Shown piece by piece: positions 57,088-64,000 of a DNA stretch of 64,000 nt (the first letter of the stretch is position 1; the number at the start of each line of letters is the position of its first letter). Position numbers and translations under genes: made by a program. The DNA is from Sarcomyxa edulis. Taxonomy: Eukaryota > Basidiomycota > Agaricomycetes > Agaricales > Mycenaceae. Under the pieces are notes generated by a model that was not told the DNA's origin, searched no databases, and saw only the letters and a list, made by a program, of their open reading frames with translations. The stretch lies in NCBI GenBank assembly GCA_009761415.1, contig QUOL01000002.1, positions 1,984,001-2,048,000 of the forward strand. Reading direction: 5' to 3'.

Positions 57088-60000
57088 TTAATCCAACTGC
57101 GCATGGACAATCAATATTTTCAGTGTACCATCTTCACTACAACTTGCTAGCTGAGTCGAGCCACTTTCGGATGTAGGCCGCCACGCTAGTCGATGGACGT
57201 GATTGACGTGCGCAAGCCTAGAAAGCCAATGAGACGGTGTACTCGATGATGAAGATGTTGAATACATACTTTGAATTGAAAGTCGACTCTAATCGCCACT
57301 CGGACGGTGATGCGAGTTCGCTGGAATATATTGAGATTTCCCCCGTCTCCAATCCAACAGCCAATCTTCGTCTGCTTACAGACTATTAGACAGATATAGA
57401 TAAACAGACTTGATGAAACTTGCCTATCATGAGTATGCGCAGGAGCAAATGCTACAGCTGTGGCAGGTTCCTTCGTTTTGAGTATAGCGGAAGCGACCCA
57501 TTTTGTGTTGACTCCATCACTGGCTGGAGTCCAGATCCTGACCTGATACGACGATAAGTCATGAGGTTGATCGACAGTAAACAACCCTACCGTCTTATCG
57601 CGAGATGCAGTGGCAAACGCATCTCCTTCGTGGGCCCAAGAACAATCCCAGATAATGCGTCCGTGGGATTTATCAGCAGCAATTGGTAGATAGCCTGGTC
57701 CCGATATAACTCAGTATCAACAAGCCAAATTTCAGTGATCTTACTCCTTACCAGAATCATGTTGTACTTCATAAAGTCGCCAAGATCGGTCTCGAGATAC
57801 GGAAAGAACGAATCTGTCATCCGGACTGAAAGCGATGCGGGTTACGGTCAGATTGTGCCCTTCGAGAGGCTGACCGACGAGTTTCCACGTCTCTGTCTCG
57901 TAAACTCGAACAACAGCATGCTCGGCTGTCGTTGCTTTGCATGATGTCGCCATGAGTCGTCGAGAGCTAGAAACAGCAAGACTGACGGACTGAACGAGAG
58001 AAAAAAAATCAGTAAAAACTGCAGGTGGAGCAAATGCGAATGAGTTGACCTCGTAACCGTGTCCAAATACTTTTTCGATCTCTGGCCATAACGTACTCGA
58101 AGCCAATTCACCTTCGAACGGCACTCTGAGGATTTCTCCCTCTTTCAAGGTGTTTGTTTGGGATGCTTGAAACGGAAGAGATGTAAATCAAGTCTGCGGG
58201 AAGTATATCGCGGGACAACTAACCATCGATGACTGCCTTATTCGACAAGCCGAGGGGAGGGACACTTGCTCCAAGAGGACGATCGTGCTGTAAACAACAC
58301 TACGTCAGAGTGCCACACAGACCCATGCAAGTATCTCCAAACCTCGTTAGCAGCAAATTTCGCGATGTTCAAGCTTTCGACCAGGTCTACAAAACCACGT
58401 GGAGCCTCGAATACCCGGGCGACTTTTTCATCCGCTATGCTGATGAACTTCAAAGGTCCCAAAAACGCCACTCCAAGAAGATCGTAGCCATGTATTTGGG
58501 GGCGATTCAATTCGTGCCATACTGGGCCGCTAGAAGTAGGCACCCCTGCATGTATACGTGTGGTCTGATCCAGCCTGGAATATAGAGTGGCATGAGCATG
58601 ATGGGGACGAAAAAAATATATGATATTACCCGGCAGAGATAAGGAATTCTCCTTGGGGACTCCAGTCAAGACTTTTCACTGGTCCGTTATGCCCTCCGAT
58701 AGCGCCTACCTCATTCCATAGCTCATCGGACTCATTTTTACTTGGAGATTGACGATTACACCGCCAGCGTCTCCAGCCGCCAGACCATCCCCAAGCCAAT
58801 GCCTCATCTCCGTCTCGAGCCCAAATGCCACCGACGAATCCTCCCAATCTTTGCCCTCCGATGTCACCGAATCGCTGCCTATTGATCCATATGGAAGTAG
58901 ATCCATCCTGAGACGATGTGAGGACTGTTGATGGTGACCACATGATCACAGAAGAGTCCGTAGATGTGGAAAGTAAAGTAGGGATTGGATTAGAGGAAAC
59001 TGCAGGCCTCCATAACAAAGAAGTGACACCTGCTTCGTGACCGATTAGGAGGGCATCGAAGGTGATTGAAAATTGCTGTGAACTGGATACAATGTCAGTG
59101 TGAGACTCTCAGTAAAGACAAATAGATAGATTACCTTCCTTGGGCCGACTTTACCGTCAGGATATGTCGTTTGAGAGATATTTGTCTGCCTCCTTCTTCC
59201 GCGTCTGCTAGATCTCCCAGTGACGCTTCGAAGGCATCCAGCAGCTCATCACTTAGTGCCTCTCCGGGTTGGCTTCGCTGCAGTGCAGAGATATCTTTGT
59301 TGAAAACTTCTATATTCCACAAACGAATCGTAGAGTCCTGCGACCCAGATGCGAGAGTGAGGGAATCCGCTTCAGACGAAGATTCGCGGAATGCAAGACT
59401 CCGAACCCAATCTTCGTGACCCGAAAGCACTGCAGACCGAACAAACTGTGGACGATCAGTTGGTGATGTTTCTGGTGAACTAGAAATGGCATACGAGATC
59501 TTCAGAGCGCGTCCATATTTGAACATTTCTATCGGTGCCAGCTATAGCAAGGATGATCGCTGTCGTCTATGAGTCAGTAATGCCACAAGCAGAGCAAAAA
59601 ATATGGCATGAACCTTGAGATTGCGGGAGACATGACAGGGTGAGTGCGAGTGGATACTTTCCGTGCAAAGGGAGTATTTGGGATTCTTTAAGTTCATCTG
59701 TACAATTTCGTCGTCAAAAAATGGTTTTTGCTGGTGTGGTCGTCGAAACTCATGCCTGATTCTGCGGTTGTGACAATAGTCCAAATCTTAACAAACGCAT
59801 CTGAGGAGCCAGTTGCAAGGCAATTATTGTGCACACAGAGAGACGAGACTGCCTTGGGATGTGCTTGTACTTTTGCTGTGGAAATCCACTGGAAACAATG
59901 TGATACTTTTCATTAGACAAGGACCCGCATGAGATCGCATGTGGCAGGCATGCCTGGGACTCAATAAATCTCCAGCATCGTAGAACTCCCTTGTCGTCTG

Positions 60001-60271
60001 CACTAACAAAACAAGTATTCGAGACGAAACGAACACAAGTCACTGAGCCTTCATGTCCAGGCAGAGTTTCGTATATTCCACGAGCAGCTTCATCCTGCAT
60101 GAAATATTTTAGCCAGCTGACGCTTCATTGAACTCGGATGAGACCCACAGTCGTATCCCATAAAGCAATCAGATTGGAGGACCCAAATGCGACCAGTGAC
60201 GAAGGCGAGACATCTGCAGTTTGGGTATATCGATTTGTAGAAGCCGATATGTAGGCGACATTCGAGTCCAT
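57088..60271 (-). CDS. ELP2: Elongator complex subunit 2 (WD40)
   Basis: Fifteen exons: 60271-60149, 60094-59954, 59888-59756, 59697-59614, 59559-59495, 59445-59135, 59082-58630, 58574-58343, 58287-58224, 58165-58050, 57989-57752, 57694-57591, 57542-57424, 57371-57270, 57217-57088; 2415 nt, 804 residues, the usual Elp2 size. WD motifs include LPGHEGSVTCVRF, AGTDRNVQIWTRS, LSGHEDWVRSLAF, IGGHNGPVKSLDWSP, GLDQTTRIH, RPQIHGYDLLGVAF, EGHNLTVTRIAFSPDDRF, SVSRDRSWRLYE, CSWAHEGDAFATASRDKT and SCSEDGTLKIL. Elongator modifies wobble uridine of tRNAs. Three introns (59889-59953, 59698-59755, 57372-57423) need GC donors. A 60-nt stop-free intron (57990-58049) could be retained in frame. Confidence 0.9.
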
Positions 60272-60274
60272 GGT
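60269..60274. promoter_or_regulatory. CCATGG palindrome giving a start codon on both strands
   Basis: The ELP2 ATG (60271-60269, minus) and a plus-strand ATG (60270-60272) in frame with the PPTase overlap in this palindrome, so the two divergent genes have no spacer or one of a few bases. Confidence 0.6.
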
Positions 60275-60278
60275 GGTT

Positions 60279-60823
60279 ATGAATCAGGCTGCTGCTCGAT
60301 CTCGAAATTTCAGCGGAAATTCAAACGCGACTTCTCCTAACACAATGCCCATCCTTGGGATTGGTGTTGATCTCGTTCATGTTCCTCGAATCGTATCTCT
60401 CATAAAGCGTAGAGGATCTGGACGTCTGGCATCGCGGATTCTGAGCCAAGAAGAACTTGCTCGCTGGAAAGAAATACCGTCAAACGACGAGCCTCGTAGC
60501 GTCCGTTTCTTGGCTGTGCGGTGAGCATCGCGTTTATATCAGATTTTTTAGACTACGCTGAGCAGTATTTGTTCGGATTCAGTTGGGCCGTCAAGGAAGC
60601 CGCGTACAAGGCATTGTACCCGACTTACCGTCCTTCATGGAAGGACCTAACTTATCGAAGTCTCATTGAGGGTCGTGACCCCGACAAGCCCAAACTGCTG
60701 TACACTCCCTCTCGTCGCGATGAATCCTTCAAGGAAGGAACCTTACATGTTTCTGTCAGTCACGACGGCGAATACGTGTTTACGACTGTCCTTGTGGAGG
60801 TGCCAGAGGAATCTCGTGACTGA
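60279..60823 (+). CDS. AcpS-type 4'-phosphopantetheinyl transferase, probably mitochondrial
   Basis: Exons 60279-60520 and 60583-60823; 160 residues from the ATG at 60279 (138 if from 60345). The core starts MPILGIGVDLVHVPRI with the Mg-binding Asp, followed by SQEELARW, RFLAVRWAVKEAAYKAL (KEAxxK motif) and LHVSVSHDGEYVFTTVLVE, the short AcpS/Ppt2 type that activates mitochondrial acyl carrier protein. Upstream of 60345 the frame encodes a Ser/Asn/Arg-rich, acid-free stretch including RSRNFSGNSN that looks like a mitochondrial presequence; this favours the 60279 (or 60270) start, although it places the 5' leader inside ELP2 exon 1. Confidence 0.85.
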
Positions 60824-60935
60824 CGCGTCTGGACATACACGGTATGAAGCAATGGTCGAGGAGCCTTGCTGAGAAGTACTGGTGGGTCACCTGAGACGAG
60901 ATGGGGATAATTTACATACAATCTAAAGACATCTA

Positions 60936-62286
60936 TTACACAAAGACCGGTGCCGCCAACTCTGGCCACTGGGGCGTCAACCCCCATGTCGTCTTCTCAT
61001 CTCCTTCTGTGGTTTCGAATTCTAGTTTAATTTCCCCTCGTCGGAAACGTTCCACATGCTCTAGCCGCAAAAGTGCTAATCCAAAACCCTCGACCGACGT
61101 CAGAAGTTTGCCAGTCCCTCGAGGTCTTACAGAAACGGCTCCATCTTCAGGTGTCTGTATGACGGAGGCGCGAACATCGAGGTCCGATGGAAAAGATCGC
61201 GAGGAGTCAATCTTCTGCGATCTTCCGTACGCCATCAACACGAGACTTTTGGCTGAGATGGATATGGGTAACATACCTATCGTCGGGTTTGTGGATGAGG
61301 ACAGGAAGGATACGCTTCCTGATGACGCCCGTGTGGTATGTACGAACGGTCAACTCCTGTCCCACGTAGCAGCCTTTTCTGAAATCCACTTTGAGCAGAT
61401 TGGATTGGTGTTATCAGTGAATCAACAAACGGTTGAGAACAATAAACGAGTGCTAACATCCGCCCATCATATCTAGATTCGACTCCATCGGGAACGCGTG
61501 CATTGGAGAAATATCGGTGCCGCCCTCAGGAACACCTCTGAGAATTCGGTGGAGAGTATAATCTTTTGACGAAGCCAGTTCATGGTCTGATGTTTCTCGC
61601 GCTACCCACAAAACTGTGAGATCAGTGCCATAGCAAAGCAACTCGATATCGACTCACGAGAGTCCCCTTTCTGAACAAGCATCCTTTGCCCCATCCCTAC
61701 TGCTCGTCTATCGTTCAACCTATGGTCCATCGTACCCCATGGCCACTCAAGTTCGTCCGTCCACACTGGCTCTACAGCTCCACTAGGAGCGTGAGCCCAT
61801 TTCCTAGGTGTCTCCGATGGTTGTTTTGTTCCCCAGGCCGCCCAGACATCATATTCGTCAGAAGCATCTCTAATCTTCACCTTAGACCGCAGGACGTATC
61901 GTTTCAGCAATGTGAGAAGGGGAAGTGCTTCAGAAGGTCGGGGGTCATATTCAATCAAGTAGCCCGTCTGGCCCTTGGGATTCGTAGTGGTATACAGAAA
62001 GACATCATATAAGACGCGCCCCTGTATGATTTAAAATGTATCTTGAGTTCTTTAGAAATGCAATACAAGTTGATAGAAAGTTACCCGCCTGAGCGTGCAG
62101 AAAAGTTGAGAATCTTGGTCGTTTGATTGGCTCGTGTATAGCTGAGGCAAGAACGCCGTTCAAGAACTCGGAAGCCTGAGATCCATCGACGGAAAGAACA
62201 GCTCTGTTGGGGACTGGTGCGACGACGGGGATTCGGCACAGATTGTTGAGAGAAGTTCGAAAGCATGGATGGTTGAGCAGCGACAT
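60936..62286 (-). CDS. IBA57: Mitochondrial Fe-S assembly factor IBA57 (CAF17)
   Basis: Exons 62286-62089, 62021-61658, 61601-61458, 61388-61277, 61221-60936; 367 residues. A basic presequence-like N-terminus ([19 protein letters not shown]) leads to [46 protein letters not shown] and the signature [29 protein letters not shown] with Cys242, then [22 protein letters not shown]57 acts with ISA1/ISA2 in [4Fe-4S] cluster formation. The first intron (62022-62088) needs a GC donor: the nearby GTAACT would shift frame. Exon 3 has two acceptors 12 bases apart (after 61614 or 61602), both in frame. It converges on the PPTase gene with 112 bases between stops. Confidence 0.9.
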
Positions 62287-62334
62287 CGAGGAGCCGCGAG
62301 AAATTTCAAAGCGGGTTTCGTTTTTCCCCCCAAC
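62287..62334. promoter_or_regulatory. 48-bp divergent spacer IBA57 / PET191-like gene
   Basis: Only 48 bases lie between two divergent start codons of mitochondrial assembly genes; leaders must overlap or promoters must lie within coding sequence. Confidence 0.55.
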
Positions 62335-62662
62335 ATGTCTTCCTCATGTCAGGCCTTGCTCGCTGCTCTTAAAGACTGCTTGCTGCACTCGGATTGTGTT
62401 CTGAAGCAGGGTAACCTTCCCTCAGAATGTCTCCGGGATCACACCGACGAGCTACCCGAAGAGTGCCAGGCTTTGCGAAGAGCGACATTCGAGTGCAAGC
62501 GAGGCATGGTGAGCCCCGTATGACTTGTATCTTTCCGAAACGTATCTTATTATCCGATCGTGCACACAGTTAGATATGCGAAAACGGTTTCGAGGAAACA
62601 ACGTTGGGACAGAGTTTACCAAAAAATCGGACAAGGATACACCAAGTCCTGAGTTGGAATGA
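62335..62662 (+). CDS. PET191: Cytochrome c oxidase assembly protein PET191 (COA5)
   Basis: Exons 62335-62508 and 62570-62662; 88 residues. MSSSCQALLAALKDC gives the first Cx9C (C5, C15), with further cysteines at 21 and 32, and ECQALRRATFEC gives the second (C44, C54). KRGMLDMRKRFRGN is the conserved tail. Twin-Cx9C proteins fold in the intermembrane space by the Mia40 relay; Pet191 is needed for complex IV assembly. The frame is open upstream to 62269, but family length supports the 62335 start. Confidence 0.93.
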
Positions 62663-63416
62663 TAGCTCTCCTCGTCCTCTTTGCTCTCACAATCGGTCGC
62701 ATCACTCTGTGAGTTTGTCTCTACTCTTTCCAAATGATCATACCGACCTAGTTCACGTAGATGCGTGCGAAGCAAAAAACACAAGTCTTGGACCACTTAG
62801 TCCTCAAATGGCACCGACAGGCACCGAATCTTGGTCATGCTATCAATGCTTCCTCGCTTTGAGCACGCAGTCTTGGTGTTGGGCTATCGGATGCTGCAGA
62901 TTCTCGTCAGCATGTATAGAAGATTTACGGATCAATCGTTTCCATGGACTATTTACCTCTACGATACATACTGTCGGTAGAGGTTCCGGTAAATGTGAGA
63001 CTATATACCCTGTCTAAATTCGTTCGATTCTGATGTGTGTCCTCAGTGTCTGTTATATATACCACCCCCTCTAATTCCTCTCAGAATTGGCTTCCTCCTC
63101 GATTGATCAAGTTGCTTACTCATTTGACTAAACATGGTCTCCAGCTTCCCTCCGTTTGTTTCCTCAATTCGCAGGAGTTAACAGATTTCAACCTTAACCT
63201 CAATAAGCCTAACTTCCTGACCATTCGGCCTTCACTGAATGGAATGGCAAGTCAAAGATGAATCATCATGTGAAGGTGCTTAGCAATCGAATTTACCATA
63301 GTAAGCAATTATAAAGGACCAGACTGCATGACGCCATCCAGATCTTGAGACTACTTATAGGCCCTATTCGTCTTGGCCATGTATACACTATCGCCCACTC
63401 CCACATTCCAATAACC
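62663..63416. other. Intergenic before the GST gene
   Basis: Frames here (such as 62604-63017 or a 17-codon start at 62659) have no family features. A TATAAA at 63310-63315 lies about 100 bases before the GST ATG. Confidence 0.4.
63310..63315 (+). promoter_or_regulatory. TATA box of the GST gene
   Basis: TATAAA 102 bases upstream of the ATG at 63417. Confidence 0.4.
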
Positions 63417-64000
63417 ATGTCCAAGCCTTTACTTCTTTACACCTTTGGGACCCCCAACGGCCACAAGGTCTCCATCTTCCTTGAAGAGCTCAAAGCTGCA
63501 TACGGCGCTGACGTGATCGACTACGAGTGAGTCTTTCCGGCGTGCATGCGTATGGTTTGATCTAATCATCTGGGTAGCGTCGAGAAAATCGATATTACAA
63601 AGAACATCCAGAAAGAGCCGTGGTTCATCAAGTTGAACCCTAACGGAAGGATCCCCGTCCTCGTGGACCGATCGCGCGATAACTTTGTCGTATTCGAGAC
63701 GGCCGCCATCTTGTTGTACCTCGAACAACACTACGACAAGGAAGGGAAGTTCTCCTTCAACGCTGAGAAACAGCCCAACGAATATTCTGAGGTGTTGCAA
63801 TGGATCTTCTTTGCTGTGAGTTTACATATTGCGTGTTACCATCGACATTGGTATTGACCATTCGTGTGAATCAGCATGGCGGAGTCGGTCCTATGCAAGG
63901 ACAGGGTGAGGAAATCGTATCTTGTCTCCCTCTATCGCCCATCTGATTCCATCAATTTACAGCCAACCACTTCAACCGGGCTGCTCCAGAAAAGATCCCA
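63417..64000 (+). CDS. Glutathione S-transferase (Ure2p-like), cut by right window edge
   Basis: Exons 63417-63526, 63578-63815, 63875-63905, 63963 to beyond 64000. The thioredoxin-like N-domain is complete: [51 protein letters not shown] and the [15 protein letters not shown] helix with the glutathione-binding Glu-Thr (usually Glu-Ser). The first C-domain helix begins ([23 protein letters not shown]). The sequence fits the fungal Ure2p/GTT class of detoxification GSTs. The remainder lies off the window. The 31-nt third exon fits frame on both sides. Confidence 0.9.

Noticed and set aside
62659..62812. Tiny spliced peptide starting with a hydrophobic run and overlapping the PET191 stop
   Set aside because: Splicing gives only about 29 residues before a stop; no supporting similarity.
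62604..63017. 137-codon plus frame after PET191
   Set aside because: Overlaps the PET191 last exon in another frame; no family features or coherent splice signals.
1..64000. tRNA genes, rRNA, CRISPR arrays, transposons or bacterial-type operons
   Set aside because: I scanned for tRNA B-box-like sequence, terminal repeats, spaced repeats and transposase motifs and saw none; the gene structure is fungal nuclear. This is a visual scan, and dedicated tools could still find a tRNA.

Overview
The window is nuclear DNA of a filamentous basidiomycete, most likely an Agaricomycete. Genes are dense, lie on both strands and are interrupted by many short introns (mostly 48-65 nt). My models contain 31 protein genes and about 154 introns. 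Most exon chains were joined by hand from splice signals, reading phase and family similarity, and each complete multi-exon model sums to a multiple of three. I found no tRNA, rRNA, transposon or CRISPR array.

Layout: 0-9.1 kb holds a ThrE/Prm10-type membrane protein (cut by the left edge), EMC10, an unknown disordered protein, a Bsd2/Ndfip-like adaptor and a GNAT acetyltransferase. 9.2-23.1 kb holds cytosolic PheRS beta, DPH6, a SUT-type sugar transporter, an AVO2-like ankyrin protein, a short STEEP1-family protein, a possible 74-residue protein and a WTAP/Mum2-like protein. 23.1-27.3 kb is gene-poor. 27.3-48.9 kb contains most of the secreted or scavenging enzymes: two inverted glutaminase-A paralogues, a GH18 chitinase with long Ser/Thr/Pro insertions, a PAF-acetylhydrolase-like esterase and a GH79 beta-glucuronidase-like enzyme. 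Interspersed there are CCDC97, a one-finger C2H2 protein, an alpha/beta hydrolase and NAA10. 49.5-64 kb is a compact block: SUA5, FMC1, an RRM protein, a large eIF4A-like pseudohelicase, ELP2, a phosphopantetheinyl transferase, IBA57, a PET191-type COX factor and the start of a GST.

Several genes share themes rather than forming an operon. PheRS beta, DPH6, NAA10, SUA5 and ELP2 serve translation, and FMC1, the PPTase, IBA57 and PET191 serve mitochondrial assembly. The glutaminases, chitinase and GH79 enzyme fit nitrogen and polysaccharide scavenging.

The observations most worth checking are: (1) the two glutaminase genes keep 15 of 18 exon lengths identical, but one has lost exactly its signal peptide; (2) a 959-residue eIF4A-like protein lacks the Walker A lysine and the motif VI arginines; (3) eight GC-AG introns are forced by reading frame, three of them in ELP2; (4) the ELP2 and PPTase start codons overlap in one CCATGG palindrome.
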